A stretch of 64,000 bases of DNA from Sporosarcina sp. FSL K6-1522 (GCF_038622445.1 NZ_CP152019.1:248001-312000); one strand, 5' to 3'; positions 1-8,778 are shown, counted from the first letter of the stretch. Numbers and translations: made by a program. Notes: generated by a model not told the origin, from the sequence alone.

Positions 1-845
1 CACAAACGAATTTACTGGCACTCAATGCATCTATTGAAGCAGCAAGAGCTGGCGAACATGGCAAAGGCTTTGCGGTCGTTGCACAAGAGGTACGAAAGCT
101 TGCTGAAAATACGGTATCAGCATTAGGTGAAGTGTCCGACAATGTCCAGCATCTAAAATCCTATTCTAGTAATGTCTCTGCATCAATCGAACAAACGACG
201 ACCATTATTAAGCGTGCCACTGAGGATGCGAAGGAATCCCTTCCTTTATTGACAGCGATTGTAGACGCCATCGAAGAAATCAATGTCGATGTGACAAACA
301 CCGCAGCTATTTCTGAACAACAAGCCGCTTCGATTGACGAAGTATCCAATCGAATGGTCGATATGGCACATTTGCAAGAGGATATCCGTACATTAGGTGA
401 AAGTACATCTGCTTCCATTTACGAGCTTAGTGAAGAAATCAACCGATTCCGCCTTGGCATCATTACGGAAAATAACGTCCATCTGTCTTCCAATGCACTG
501 CTACAACTATCAAAAGCGGATCACATTTTATGGAAATGGAAAATATACAACATGTTCTTAGGGCTAGAAAACGTACGACCTGAAAGCGTGGCTGGTCATA
601 CAGAATGTCGTTTAGGTAAATGGTATTTGGCAGATCAAACGAAAACTCGCTTTGGTCACTTACGCGAATTCAAAGAGTTGGACAAACACCACGCAGATGT
701 CCACACAGCTGCTCGTGATGCAGCCATCCATTTCCAAAACGGCAATATCACTCAGGCCGAAGATGATCTAAAAAGAATCGAACAATCTTCGAATACCGTA
801 TTAACTCTACTCAATGCACTTATTGATTTCATTGAAAAAGAATAG
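1..845 (+). CDS. Methyl-accepting chemotaxis protein with C-terminal CZB domain (5' truncated)
   Basis: This is the C-terminal part of a chemoreceptor that signals to CheA/CheW; the frame is open from base 3 and the start lies outside the window. The first residues form the conserved cytoplasmic hairpin tip and descending helix ([16 protein letters not shown], then [14 protein letters not shown]), followed by a long coiled coil. The last ~120 residues match a chemoreceptor zinc-binding (CZB) domain: a His followed by W-x-W (ADHILWKW), a [11 protein letters not shown] block with the CZB Cys, and an HHADVH segment. CZB domains bind zinc and often sense hypochlorite or zinc. Sensor region and membrane segments are missing here, so the ligand is unknown. 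A bidirectional hairpin follows the stop codon. Confidence 0.93.
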   Translation, partial: QTNLLALNASIEAARAGEHGKGFAVVAQEVRKLAENTVSALGEVSDNVQHLKSYSSNVSASIEQTTTIIKRATEDAKESLPLLTAIVDAIEEINVDVTNTAAISEQQAASIDEVSNRMVDMAHLQEDIRTLGESTSASIYELSEEINRFRLGIITENNVHLSSNALLQLSKADHILWKWKIYNMFLGLENVRPESVAGHTECRLGKWYLADQTKTRFGHLREFKELDKHHADVHTAARDAAIHFQNGNITQAEDDLKRIEQSSNTVLTLLNALIDFIEKE

Positions 846-856
846 CATTGTCAACA

Positions 857-897
857 ACAAGCAAAACCGCCTAGCGATTTTTCTAAGCGGTTTTGCT
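857..897. terminator. Bidirectional intrinsic terminator
   Basis: Inverted repeat AGCAAAACCGC / GCGGTTTTGCT with A-rich and T-rich flanks between the convergent chemoreceptor and acyl-CoA ligase genes; it can serve both. Confidence 0.8.
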
Positions 898-906
898 TTC
901 AATTAT

Positions 907-2529
907 TTACACACCTTGGTAATGCTCATTCAATTGATCACGTAGCGCAGCTTTCAAAAACTTCCCGACCGATGTTTTTGGCACTTCGTCAATAAAGACG
1001 ATATCATCTGGAATCCACCATTTGGCGAATTGCCCCTCTAAATAGGCCTGCAATTGTTGCTTCATTTGTTCATCTCCGACTTGGCCTTCCTTCAGCACCA
1101 CGCAAGCAAGTGGACGTTCCATCCATTTTGCATGCGGCACCGCAATGACAGCCGCTTCAAAAACCGCTTCATGGGTCATCAATGCGTTTTCCAAATCAAC
1201 GGACGAAATCCACTCGCCACCGCTCTTGATCAAATCCTTTGTCCGGTCCATCAATTTGATGTAACCGTCCTCTGTCATGACCGCAATATCGCCCGTATAG
1301 AGCCAGCCATCTTGAAAAGCCTCCGCTGTTCGATCATCATTGTAATATTCATGAGCAATCCACGGACCTTTAACGTTCAATTCACCCATCGTTTTGCCGT
1401 CCCAAGGTACCTCCCCTTGTTCGTTGACGACACGTACTTCAAGTCCTGGCATCGGAAGCCCTTGCAGTGCACGGATTTCAACGCGCTCGTCCATGGATAC
1501 ATCCTCCATTTTGGACGTCAGCACCGACAAACTTACGAGTGGCGACGTTTCTGTCATACCATAACCGACGACAAATGGAATGCCATACTTTTCTTCAAAT
1601 GCACGAATTAGCCCTTTGGGAGAAGCTGAACCTCCGCAAACAACGGCACGCAAAGATGACAAATCACGCGGATTTTGTTCCTGCTCTTTGAGAGCGGCAA
1701 GCCAAATCGTCGGCACACCCGCCGTCAGCGTCACCTTTTCCTGTTCGATTAAATCGAGCAACAATACCGGATTAAAGCCAGGGCCTGGCAATACTTGCGT
1801 CAAACCGAAAAATACACCTGCAAATGGAATCCCCCACGCATTCGCATGGAACATTGGTACAACGGACATCGCAACATCACGTTCCGACAGCCCCATTGCA
1901 TCTGCAAGTCCAAGCGCAAAACTGTGAAGCACTAGACCGCGATGTGTATAGACAACCCCTTTTGGATTACCCGTTGTTGCAGACGTGTAACACATACCAG
2001 CCGGTGTGTTTTCATCCAAATCCTCAGGAAATACATAGTCATCAGATGCCGCGTCCAGAAGCGATTCATAGGAATGGACGTTTTTTAGTGACGTTTCAGG
2101 TATTTCCTTACTATCGCCCATAATGACGTAATGTTTCACCGTTTTCAGGAAAGGTGCTAGTTTTTCAAGATGTGGAAATAAATTGTCGTCGACAAGTAGA
2201 ATTTCATCTTCTGCATGGTTAATGACGTATGCAATATGCTCGGGAGAAAGACGAATATTGATCATATGAAGAATGGCCCCCGTACCCGGGACGCCAAAAT
2301 AAGCTTCCAAATGACGGTGGTGATTCCAAGCGAAAGTCCCTACCTTCGTTCCATGCTGCATGCCTAGTTTGGTCAATGCATCCGCAAGCTTACGCGTACG
2401 CTTGGCATATTCGCGATAAGGTATGCGGTGAATCATATTTTCTCCTGTTCGAGAAATAATTAGCTTGTCCGGAAAATATCGTTCTGCACGTTTCACAAAT
2501 GAGGATAATAAAAGCGGTGTTTGCATCAA
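907..2529 (-). CDS. Long/medium-chain fatty acyl-CoA ligase (AMP-binding, AlkK-like)
   Basis: ATP-dependent acyl-CoA ligase that activates fatty acids through an acyl-adenylate. The 540-residue length is typical. Visible motifs are the phosphate-binding loop YTSATTGNPKG (about residue 180), the adenine-binding YGMTETSP (about 325), GWLYTGD with DRTKDLIKSGG in the hinge region, and the C-terminal catalytic lysine segment PKTSVGKFLK. The start is TTG at 2529 or the ATG directly after it (2526), behind a GGGAG site. It lies 250 bp downstream of an acyl-CoA dehydrogenase on the same strand, which fits fatty-acid degradation. Exact chain length is not determinable from sequence. Confidence 0.9.
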   Translation of the reverse strand: MMQTPLLLSSFVKRAERYFPDKLIISRTGENMIHRIPYREYAKRTRKLADALTKLGMQHGTKVGTFAWNHHRHLEAYFGVPGTGAILHMINIRLSPEHIAYVINHAEDEILLVDDNLFPHLEKLAPFLKTVKHYVIMGDSKEIPETSLKNVHSYESLLDAASDDYVFPEDLDENTPAGMCYTSATTGNPKGVVYTHRGLVLHSFALGLADAMGLSERDVAMSVVPMFHANAWGIPFAGVFFGLTQVLPGPGFNPVLLLDLIEQEKVTLTAGVPTIWLAALKEQEQNPRDLSSLRAVVCGGSASPKGLIRAFEEKYGIPFVVGYGMTETSPLVSLSVLTSKMEDVSMDERVEIRALQGLPMPGLEVRVVNEQGEVPWDGKTMGELNVKGPWIAHEYYNDDRTAEAFQDGWLYTGDIAVMTEDGYIKLMDRTKDLIKSGGEWISSVDLENALMTHEAVFEAAVIAVPHAKWMERPLACVVLKEGQVGDEQMKQQLQAYLEGQFAKWWIPDDIVFIDEVPKTSVGKFLKAALRDQLNEHYQGV

Positions 2530-2778
2530 AATAATCCATCTCCCTTTTATTGGAATTTATGGTTTTTCGATTACTACTGCATTTTGTCCCGTACTATACT
2601 ATGAAGCGGCGTTACTAGATATGTTGAACTAAAGAATTTCACTAACAACGCTCGGCGGGAGGCGACCACTTGTAAGGCGCCTTCGCTGGAGAGTAGATGA
2701 AAATCATAAGTTCGACCTAGATCGATATGTGGATATAAATACAGAATCCTACAAGCGAGTGTCAGGCACACAGATGAT

Positions 2779-3921
2779 TCACAGCCCCATATTCTTCGCA
2801 ATAATGACTTTCATTACTTCATTGGTTCCGGCGTAAATCGATGACACTGGAACGTCCCGATAACGTCTAGCAATTGAGTATTCTTCCATATAGCCATAAC
2901 CACCATGCAATTGCATACAGGTACTTGAAATTTCACGTGCAGTCTCCGTATGCCAATATTTAGCCATCGACACTTTCGTGACAATGTCTTTGCCTGCAAT
3001 ATGATCTTCGATAAGTGATTCAAGGAATGCTTTCCCAAGCTCAATTTTCGTCGCCATCTCCGCAATTTTAAATTGTGTATTTTGGAAGGATGAAATTGGC
3101 TTGTCAAAAGCATGACGCGATTTCACATAGTTAATCGTTGTCTCGAGCATGTCTTCTGATGATGTTTGAGCAGAAATCGCAACTACGAGCCTTTCTTGCT
3201 GTAATTTTTCCATCAAATAACGGAAGCCCTGCCCTTCTTCTCCGAGTAAATTCCCAACAGGCACACGACACTCTTCAAAATACAATTCCGCTGTATCCTG
3301 GGCATGTAGCCCGACTTTATCCAGTTTACGCCCTCTCGTAAAACCAGGTGTGCCTTCTTCAATAACGAGTAAACTCATCCCTTTGTGTTTCGCAGTTGGA
3401 TCCGTTTTAACAGCGACGACAAACAGATTGCCATTGATGCCATTTGTAATGAAGGTCTTTTGTCCATTTACGACATAATGATCGCCGTCACGAACAGCCG
3501 TCGTCTGCACATTCGCTAAATCCGAACCCGTTCCCGGCTCCGTCATCGCAATTCCAGTAATCGTATCTCCAGTCACACACCCCGGCAGCCAGCGTTGTTT
3601 CTGTTCTGGCGACCCATACGACTCTAGATAAGGCACAACAATATCATTATGCAGACCAACACCTACTAAACTCGTACCGACTCTTTCCAGCTCTTCCGAA
3701 ATAATAACTCCATAACTAAAATCGAGTCCAAGACCGCCGTATTCCTCATCTACTTGTGAACAGAGGAACCCCATCTCCCCAAGCTTTTTCCAAAAGGACA
3801 CAGGAATCAAACGCGTTTTCTCCCATGTATCATAGTTCGGAACGGCCTCTTTCTGTAAAAACTTTCGAAGTGACTCTCGGAACATAACATGCTCATCTGT
3901 CTCAAATCGGTATCTTGTCAT
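2779..3921 (-). CDS. Acyl-CoA dehydrogenase (long-chain/FadE type)
   Basis: FAD-dependent enzyme for the first oxidation of acyl-CoA in beta-oxidation; 380 residues, full length. FAD and substrate signatures include AMTEPGTGSDLA, QKTFITNG and the C-terminal LHGGYGYMEEY with YRDVPVSSIYAGTNEVM. The position occupied by Glu in MCAD-type enzymes (YEGT) is Ala here (YAGT), while a Glu sits in LQQERL on the helix that carries the catalytic base in isovaleryl- and long-chain enzymes, so the base is probably there. The start is supported by AAAGGGGGAG upstream of ATG. The substrate range is inferred. Confidence 0.9.
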   Translation of the reverse strand: MTRYRFETDEHVMFRESLRKFLQKEAVPNYDTWEKTRLIPVSFWKKLGEMGFLCSQVDEEYGGLGLDFSYGVIISEELERVGTSLVGVGLHNDIVVPYLESYGSPEQKQRWLPGCVTGDTITGIAMTEPGTGSDLANVQTTAVRDGDHYVVNGQKTFITNGINGNLFVVAVKTDPTAKHKGMSLLVIEEGTPGFTRGRKLDKVGLHAQDTAELYFEECRVPVGNLLGEEGQGFRYLMEKLQQERLVVAISAQTSSEDMLETTINYVKSRHAFDKPISSFQNTQFKIAEMATKIELGKAFLESLIEDHIAGKDIVTKVSMAKYWHTETAREISSTCMQLHGGYGYMEEYSIARRYRDVPVSSIYAGTNEVMKVIIAKNMGL

Positions 3922-3941
3922 TGTGACTCCCCCTTTAGATA

Positions 3942-3963
3942 AAAAAGCGCAAGCACTCTAGTA
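3942..3963. repeat. Partial copy of CTAGGCTCCAG/AAAAGCGCAAGCAC dispersed repeat
   Basis: A-rich AAGCGCAAGCAC block identical to the arm of the larger copy at 40052-40115; a third copy is at 5268-5302. It sits just upstream of the acyl-CoA dehydrogenase start. It looks like one arm left from an intergenic palindromic repeat. Confidence 0.5.
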
Positions 3964-4060
3964 AACATTACCTGATTCAGAATATATTAATCTTTCTAAC
4001 AATTACAGTTTACATGAAAACGGTTACATTTTCCACACCAAACCAATGAATAATCCAGTG

Positions 4061-4090
4061 CTTAGACAAGCTCAGTCTCAAGTCTTAGAT
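4061..4090. promoter_or_regulatory. Candidate LiaR operator
   Basis: Nested inverted repeats CTTAGAC...GTCTTAG and AGAC-N7-GTCT lie about 70 bp upstream of the predicted transcription start of liaI. LiaR/VraR-type regulators bind dyads at a similar distance in liaI promoters of Bacilli. The assignment rests on position and symmetry only. Confidence 0.4.
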
Positions 4091-4111
4091 AGAAATCCGT
4101 TCTGCGCCCGT

Positions 4112-4139
4112 TTGGACGAGCCGGAAATCATTATAAGAT
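4112..4139 (+). promoter_or_regulatory. Putative promoter of the lia operon
   Basis: TTGGAC (4112-4117), 16-bp spacer, TAAGAT (4134-4139), followed 30 bp later by the liaI start with an AAAGGAGG ribosome site. Confidence 0.5.
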
Positions 4140-4168
4140 AGGGTTACAAACGAAAGGAGGAACAACAC

Positions 4169-4519
4169 ATGAAAAAAATTGGTCTTGCGATACTCGGTAT
4201 TACAGCGGCGATTATTGCCCTTGCGAATCTTGGATCACTTCTTGCACTTGCGTTATCCGCATTGATTTCCTACGCGGGGTTCCACTATTACAGAAAGAGT
4301 CAATCGACATTCAAAAAATTGTTCTGGGGAGCGGTTCTACTCATCGGTTTACTATCAGCTGTTTCAAACGTACCAGCCTTCTTCGGCATCATCGCGTTAC
4401 TTGCTGTCATCTATGTCTGGCGTAAATGGCATGGCACAGACAACAACGATATCATCGCAAACGATTCAGATGATCCATTCGTCAACTTCGAACGCCAGTG
4501 GAATGAAATTACAAAATAA
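4169..4519 (+). CDS. liaI: LiaI-like small membrane protein
   Basis: A 116-residue protein with three hydrophobic stretches (about residues 4-45, 51-66 and 68-85) and a hydrophilic acidic tail. In LiaI-type proteins of the phage-shock-like Lia response, the small membrane protein anchors the PspA homologue LiaH at the membrane under cell-envelope stress. The family assignment rests on size, topology and position: it begins an operon whose next genes are PspA/LiaH, LiaF, LiaS and LiaR homologues. ATG follows AAAGGAGG with good spacing. 16 bp separate it from liaH. Sequence conservation in this family is low, so the name is context-based. Confidence 0.75.
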   Translation: MKKIGLAILGITAAIIALANLGSLLALALSALISYAGFHYYRKSQSTFKKLFWGAVLLIGLLSAVSNVPAFFGIIALLAVIYVWRKWHGTDNNDIIANDSDDPFVNFERQWNEITK

Positions 4520-4535
4520 TGAGGAGGAACACAAT

Positions 4536-5204
4536 ATGAACTCACTTTGGAACAGATTTAAATACTCGGTACAAGCCGACTTACACATGCTATTCGACAA
4601 AAAGGAAAACAAAAACCCCATTGCCATGCTCAATCAATACATCCGTGAAGCGGAAAAACAAACGGACTCCATCGGAAAATTGCTAGAACGTCAAAGCAAA
4701 CTGAAAACAGAACTCCAAAAAGAACTGAAAGAAGCAGAAAACATGGCGGATAAACGCCGCAGCCAGTTGGAACTTGCACAAGCTGCTGGAGAAGAGGATC
4801 TCGTTACGTTCGCACAAGATGAAATTGCAGCCTACGAAACACGTGCAGCGGAACTTGCGGAAAGCGTTACAGAAACAGCTTATGAGTTGGTTTCATTGGA
4901 ACGCAAATTCGAGGAAATGAAACATAAAGTAAAAGACATGAAAGTACGCCAGCTCCAATTGATGGGCAAAGAAAACGTTACACGCGCTCATCACCGCATG
5001 GACCAAGTCATTTCACCGGAAAACGGTGACAGCCAAATGGGCACTATTGGAGACATGAAGAAGTACATCGAAAGCCTTGGCAGCAAGATTGACCGTGAAT
5101 ATGAAACGTCTTCTATGGAGCGCCGCCTCGATTCACTCGAGAAAGTCGACAATACGACAACAAATCTTGAGAAAACACCCGCAAAAGAAGCAGAAATTGT
5201 GTAA
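4536..5204 (+). CDS. liaH: PspA/IM30 family protein LiaH
   Basis: A 222-residue phage-shock-protein A homologue. The sequence is almost entirely charged helix and coiled coil with the PspA N-terminus (NRFKYSVQADLHMLFDK, then NPIAMLNQYIREAEKQ). Family members form large oligomers on the inner face of the membrane and protect it during envelope stress. I chose ATG at 4536 behind GAGGAGG; the frame is open upstream through the end of liaI, but that part has no separate support. A short GC-rich hairpin follows the gene, separating liaIH from liaFSR. Confidence 0.88.
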   Translation: MNSLWNRFKYSVQADLHMLFDKKENKNPIAMLNQYIREAEKQTDSIGKLLERQSKLKTELQKELKEAENMADKRRSQLELAQAAGEEDLVTFAQDEIAAYETRAAELAESVTETAYELVSLERKFEEMKHKVKDMKVRQLQLMGKENVTRAHHRMDQVISPENGDSQMGTIGDMKKYIESLGSKIDREYETSSMERRLDSLEKVDNTTTNLEKTPAKEAEIV

Positions 5205-5220
5205 ACTATACTAGTAGGGG

Positions 5221-5245
5221 GGAAGGTGCATGCCTTCCTCTTTTC
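5221..5245 (+). terminator. Hairpin between liaH and liaF
   Basis: GGAAGG-TGCATG-CCTTCC stem followed by TCTTTTC. It may be a partial terminator giving more liaIH than liaFSR transcript, as known for B. subtilis lia. Confidence 0.55.
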
Positions 5246-5267
5246 ACAAGCTTTCAACTTGGTAAAC

Positions 5268-5302
5268 TGTCTAGGCTCCAGCGCCTAGGAGCTTGCACTT
5301 TT
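5268..5302. repeat. Dispersed palindromic repeat (CTAGGCTCCAG family)
   Basis: Contains TGTCTAGGCTCCAG and CCTAGGAGCTTGCACTTTT. The same block occurs in reverse orientation at 40052-40115 with a longer centre, and one arm at 3942-3963. Confidence 0.6.
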
Positions 5303-5336
5303 CACAATACCGACATCAAGAAGGGAGAATCACAAC

Positions 5337-6038
5337 ATGAATCGTCTTCACACGAACAAAATCACATTTTGGGGACTTGTTTTCCTGCTGCTGATTTTTA
5401 TGGAAACTGTTTTTTTCCATAATGGCAATTTCGTGTTCGTCCTTCTTGGTGCCGGACTAACCTATTATGGTTCGCGCCGTCGTTCCAAATGGATGGTTGT
5501 ACTTGGGCTATTTTTCATCGCAATGGCACTTTTCACATTATGGAGTTTGCGCTTACTGATTTTCACGCTCATTATCTATACGCTTATTAAATTGTGGAAA
5601 GGTGTTCCCTCGGAAGAAATTATGCGTCCGCTTAAGGAATTTCAGAAAGAAACACCGAATGGCATTTGGCAAAACAAATTATTCTCTGTACAGTCCTCTC
5701 CTTTTTCATCTTATGAATGGGAGGACATTCACATTCAGGGATTGTTTGGGGACCTTCATATCGACGTGACAGATACCGTGTTACCAAAAGGCACTTCTTT
5801 AATCTCCATTCGACAAGGCGTTGGGAAAATTAAAATCGACTTGCCGTATGAAATTCCTGTGCGTATCCATTACACGACGCTACTTGGTGACGCAAGACTT
5901 TTTGATACACACCGTAAACGGCTCATTAATGAATCGCTTCATATGAAGGATAGTTATGAAGGGAAATCCGCCGATTCGCCTGAACTCATCATTACGCTTG
6001 CCACTTGGGCCGGAGATGTCGAGGTGACGCGAAAATGA
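5337..6038 (+). CDS. liaF: LiaF-like membrane inhibitor of LiaS
   Basis: A 233-residue protein with about four N-terminal membrane segments (residues ~10-90) and a soluble C-terminal beta-rich domain typical of LiaF/YvqF-type cell-wall-antibiotic response proteins (FGDLHIDVTDTVLPKG, then IRQGVGKIKIDLP). LiaF represses the kinase LiaS when no envelope stress is present. ATG follows GAAGGGAG. The stop overlaps the liaS start (ATGA), so translation is coupled. No LiaG gene lies between LiaH and LiaF, unlike B. subtilis. Confidence 0.87.
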   Translation: MNRLHTNKITFWGLVFLLLIFMETVFFHNGNFVFVLLGAGLTYYGSRRRSKWMVVLGLFFIAMALFTLWSLRLLIFTLIIYTLIKLWKGVPSEEIMRPLKEFQKETPNGIWQNKLFSVQSSPFSSYEWEDIHIQGLFGDLHIDVTDTVLPKGTSLISIRQGVGKIKIDLPYEIPVRIHYTTLLGDARLFDTHRKRLINESLHMKDSYEGKSADSPELIITLATWAGDVEVTRK

Positions 6039-7081
6039 AAGCAGTCATTGGACGCGGCTTTTTTCTGTCCTTCCTGTTCATAGCGATTACGGCCGTGTAC
6101 ATTTACTTTCTACTTGATGTACCGCTAAATGAAAGCTGGTACGCTTTTTATGAATTGCAGTTTGCAGACGTCCCACTTGGTTGGTGGATTTTAAATACAG
6201 CGCTCCTGCTTGGTTGGGGCATCGCAATCTGGACGAGTTTTTTAGGTCGTTCCAAAGAGAAGGCCATCGAACAACGATTATCTAGTTTAACGGACACGGA
6301 AAAAGAGGATTATTCGCACGAAAAATTCACACCACGCATTGATCGAGCCATTGATACAGTATCTACGCTGATCCATACACAACGCAAAAGTTTACAGCGC
6401 ATTACAGATGAACGGGCAGAAGCACAGGATCAACTCATTCAAGAACGGATTGTTCAAGAGCGGCAGCGACTTGCACGCGAATTGCACGACTCCGTTTCAC
6501 AACAATTATTTGCGGCCTCCATGCTACTATCCGCTATTACCGAAAATAACGACGATGCAGAAGCACAAAAACCTTTGCTGCAAGTCGAGCGGATGGTCCA
6601 ACAGGCGCAACTTGAAATGCGGGCATTGCTCCTGCATTTGCGACCTGCCGCACTAAACAACAAGTCCCTCGCACAAGGGCTAGAAGAGCTTTTATTGGAA
6701 TTAAGAGAAAAAGTCCTTTTCGATATTCGATTTCGCTTGGAAGAAGTGACACTGTCAAAAGGTGCGGAAGATCATCTATTCCGCATCGCACAGGAAACGT
6801 TATCGAATACACTTCGGCACGCACAAGCGACAGAAGTCGACGTGCTATTCGTCGAACGGGATGGTCTCGCTATTTTCCGCGTACAAGATAATGGCATCGG
6901 ATTTAAAGAAAGTGATGGCAAAGGCGGCTCATACGGCTTACAAAATGTTAAAGAACGTGCCATCGAAATCGGCGGAACGTGTAAAATCGTGTCCGTCCCC
7001 TCACAAGGGACGATTGTAGAAGTGAAGCTACCTGCACGGAAAGGAGAGGAACCGAATGATCAAAGTATTATTAGTGGATGA
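6035..7081 (+). CDS. liaS: LiaS-like sensor histidine kinase
   Basis: A 348-residue NarL/DegS-type histidine kinase: two membrane segments near residues 8-27 and 48-67 with a short extracellular loop, a coiled linker, a HisKA_3 box with His151 in RELHDSVSQQLFAA, and an ATPase domain (AQETLSNTLRHA, DNGIGF, GSYGLQNVKERA). The short extracytoplasmic loop fits intramembrane-sensing kinases. I chose ATG at 6035, overlapping the liaF stop. It overlaps liaR by 26 bp. It responds to cell-wall damage by analogy with LiaS/VraS. Confidence 0.9.
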   Translation: MKAVIGRGFFLSFLFIAITAVYIYFLLDVPLNESWYAFYELQFADVPLGWWILNTALLLGWGIAIWTSFLGRSKEKAIEQRLSSLTDTEKEDYSHEKFTPRIDRAIDTVSTLIHTQRKSLQRITDERAEAQDQLIQERIVQERQRLARELHDSVSQQLFAASMLLSAITENNDDAEAQKPLLQVERMVQQAQLEMRALLLHLRPAALNNKSLAQGLEELLLELREKVLFDIRFRLEEVTLSKGAEDHLFRIAQETLSNTLRHAQATEVDVLFVERDGLAIFRVQDNGIGFKESDGKGGSYGLQNVKERAIEIGGTCKIVSVPSQGTIVEVKLPARKGEEPNDQSIISG

Positions 7082-7688
7082 CCATGAAATGGTGCGGATT
7101 GGCGTGTCAGCCTACTTGCAGATTCAACCCGACATGGAAGTTGTCGGTGAGGCAGTGAATGGACGCGAAGCTGTAGGAAAAGCACTGGAGCTACGACCTG
7201 ATATCATTTTAATGGACATGGTCATGCCCGAAATGAACGGTGCAGAAGCGACTGCCGCCATTATTAAAGAATGGCCCGAAGCCAAAATCGTCATCGTCAC
7301 AAGTTTTTTAGATGATGATAAAGTGTATCCTGCACTCGAAGCCGGCGCCATTAGCTACATATTAAAAACGTCAAACGCCAAGCGCATCGCAGAGGCCATT
7401 CGTGAAACCTTGAAAGGTCAAACGGTATTAGAACCCGAAGTGACGACGAAAATGATGCAAAAAATGCGATCCGGCAATGACCGTCAACTTCACGATGATT
7501 TAACAGATCGAGAGCTTGAAATTTTATTGCTCCTTGCACAAGGAAAAACCAATCAGGACATCGCGGATGAGTTATTCATCGCACTAAAAACGGTGAAAAC
7601 CCATGTTAGCAATATATTGTCGAAACTTGACGTACAAGATCGAACACAAGCCGTCATTTATGCATTTAAGCATGAATTGGTGGAGTGA
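7056..7688 (+). CDS. liaR: LiaR-like response regulator (NarL family)
   Basis: A 210-residue receiver plus LuxR-type HTH regulator. The acidic pocket is DDHEM, phosphoacceptor Asp54 lies in LMDMVMPEMNG, and the switch Thr and Lys are present (VTS, LKTS). The C-terminal HTH starts at DDLTDRELEILLLLAQG and includes the recognition helix VKTHVSNIL. AAGGAG precedes ATG at 7056 inside the end of liaS. It probably activates the liaI promoter upstream. An intrinsic terminator follows. Confidence 0.92.
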   Translation: MIKVLLVDDHEMVRIGVSAYLQIQPDMEVVGEAVNGREAVGKALELRPDIILMDMVMPEMNGAEATAAIIKEWPEAKIVIVTSFLDDDKVYPALEAGAISYILKTSNAKRIAEAIRETLKGQTVLEPEVTTKMMQKMRSGNDRQLHDDLTDRELEILLLLAQGKTNQDIADELFIALKTVKTHVSNILSKLDVQDRTQAVIYAFKHELVE

Positions 7689-7696
7689 AATAGGAA

Positions 7697-7748
7697 AAGG
7701 CAACAGCTTGGAATCGAGAAGATTTCGATTTTGGGCTGTTGTCTTTTT
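7697..7748 (+). terminator. Intrinsic terminator of the lia operon
   Basis: CAACAGC...GCTGTTG stem with an inner AATCG/CGATT pairing, followed by TCTTTTTATT. Confidence 0.75.
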
Positions 7749-7784
7749 ATTGATGTGCTATTGGAGCATTTTAGGAATTGCAGT

Positions 7785-7885
7785 AAGAGTACGCAGATTT
7801 GCGCTGACAGTTTTGCAATTCTCCAGGACAGTTCTCGCAAGCACACTGACAGTTCACAACTTTTTCAGTACAGTCCCTCTCCTCT
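7785..7885. repeat. Degenerate tandem repeat with 21-bp period
   Basis: Three consecutive 21-bp units begin GACAGTT at 7806, 7827 and 7848; weaker units lie at 7785 and 7869 (TACAGTCC). Period 21 also underlies the large array at 49085-49400. It lies between the lia terminator and the terminator of the DinB-like gene; I see no gene here. Confidence 0.6.
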
Positions 7886-7887
7886 TC

Positions 7888-7918
7888 CAAAAAAAGCCTC
7901 TAACCGAAGTTAAAGACT
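7888..7918 (-). terminator. Intrinsic terminator of the DinB-like gene
   Basis: On the minus strand AGTCTTTAAC-TTCG-GTTAGAGGCT pairs fully (with wobbles) and is followed by a T run. Confidence 0.75.
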
Positions 7919-7931
7919 CTCTCCTCCAAAC

Positions 7932-8402
7932 TTATGCCCCAGTTACCCGGTTCAATCCATCAATCATACCTGCGTGAACACCTTCATGCCAGACTACAAA
8001 TTGAACGAGCGCTTCAGCAGTTTCCATCGAGTGCGGCCCGATTACCATTGGCTCAGCCAATACAGTGCCTAGTTTTCCTTCTAATGCTGCCACCACACGT
8101 GCAGATTGTTCTTGCAATGCAGTAAGCAGTTCTTCATTCGAAGGAACATTTTCGCCCCACGCATCAGGGTTTGACCCCGTCACGAAAAGTGGAATCCATT
8201 CTGGATGTACAGGTGCATAATCCCCTAATGCTTTTTGAACGAACACTTCCATCGAGACAAAAATATGACCTGCATTCCAACGAATGTTGTTGTTATAACC
8301 AGTCGGCTTCGTATCCCAAGCCGCTTCTGATGACTGTTTCAGACGACCAAGTGTGTACATCCGTGTGAAATTCAATTGCTTCAATGTTTCGATTGTAATC
8401 AT
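7932..8402 (-). CDS. DinB family protein
   Basis: A 156-residue four-helix protein of the DinB/YfiT superfamily, usually a metal-binding fold. Candidate metal ligands are the His in WNAGHIFVSME (about residue 47) and the two His in VWHEGVHAG near the C-terminus, which match the His triad of the superfamily. Members may act as bacillithiol/mycothiol-dependent transferases or hydrolases; no specific function can be given. The Shine-Dalgarno-like AAAGGA lies almost against the ATG, an unusually short spacing, so translation may be weak or the start slightly different. Confidence 0.8.
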   Translation of the reverse strand: MITIETLKQLNFTRMYTLGRLKQSSEAAWDTKPTGYNNNIRWNAGHIFVSMEVFVQKALGDYAPVHPEWIPLFVTGSNPDAWGENVPSNEELLTALQEQSARVVAALEGKLGTVLAEPMVIGPHSMETAEALVQFVVWHEGVHAGMIDGLNRVTGA

Positions 8403-8457
8403 TCCTTTCTTTTCATCTACTATTACTGTAGCCGATATGCGTGGGGAAAAACAGTAT

Positions 8458-8778
8458 TTACGCTCCTAGTAGCTGTCCGCGCGATTGCCCCGCCCACTTC
8501 TTCAAACGTATGTCCAAAATGAAATTACCAAACGGCACGAACGCCGATGCATACGCACCAAGTGTAAATCGGATAGGCCATTTCACAGCAAATGTCGCAT
8601 ACAAAACGACCACACAGTATATCGTAAACAGCACACCATGAATCATTCCTACAACACTTACCATGCCCGGCATATCAAAAAAATATTTTAGTGGCATTGC
8701 GATAAATAACAAAATGAGCAATGAAGCGCCCTCTAACATCCCCATTACTCGGAACTGTCCAAATGCATTTTTCAACAT
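8458..8778 (-). CDS. DUF3817 membrane protein
   Basis: A 106-residue integral membrane protein with the DUF3817 pattern: EGASLLILLF near the N-terminus, a central MIHGVLFTIY helix and a C-terminal segment with SAFVPFGNFILD. The function is unknown. I chose ATG at 8778 because GAGGAG lies 9 bp upstream; an earlier ATG at 8802 has worse spacing. It is a single gene between DinB-like and a small hydrophilic protein, all on the minus strand. Confidence 0.8.
   Translation of the reverse strand: MLKNAFGQFRVMGMLEGASLLILLFIAMPLKYFFDMPGMVSVVGMIHGVLFTIYCVVVLYATFAVKWPIRFTLGAYASAFVPFGNFILDIRLKKWAGQSRGQLLGA

Noticed and set aside
1054..1611. 185-residue plus-strand frame inside the acyl-CoA ligase gene
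   Set aside because: Composition is that of an antisense shadow; the opposite strand encodes clear ligase motifs.
2574..2801. 75-residue frame between acyl-CoA dehydrogenase and ligase genes
   Set aside because: No ribosome site and no recognisable features; the start overlaps the dehydrogenase end out of frame. I leave the 250-bp gap unassigned.
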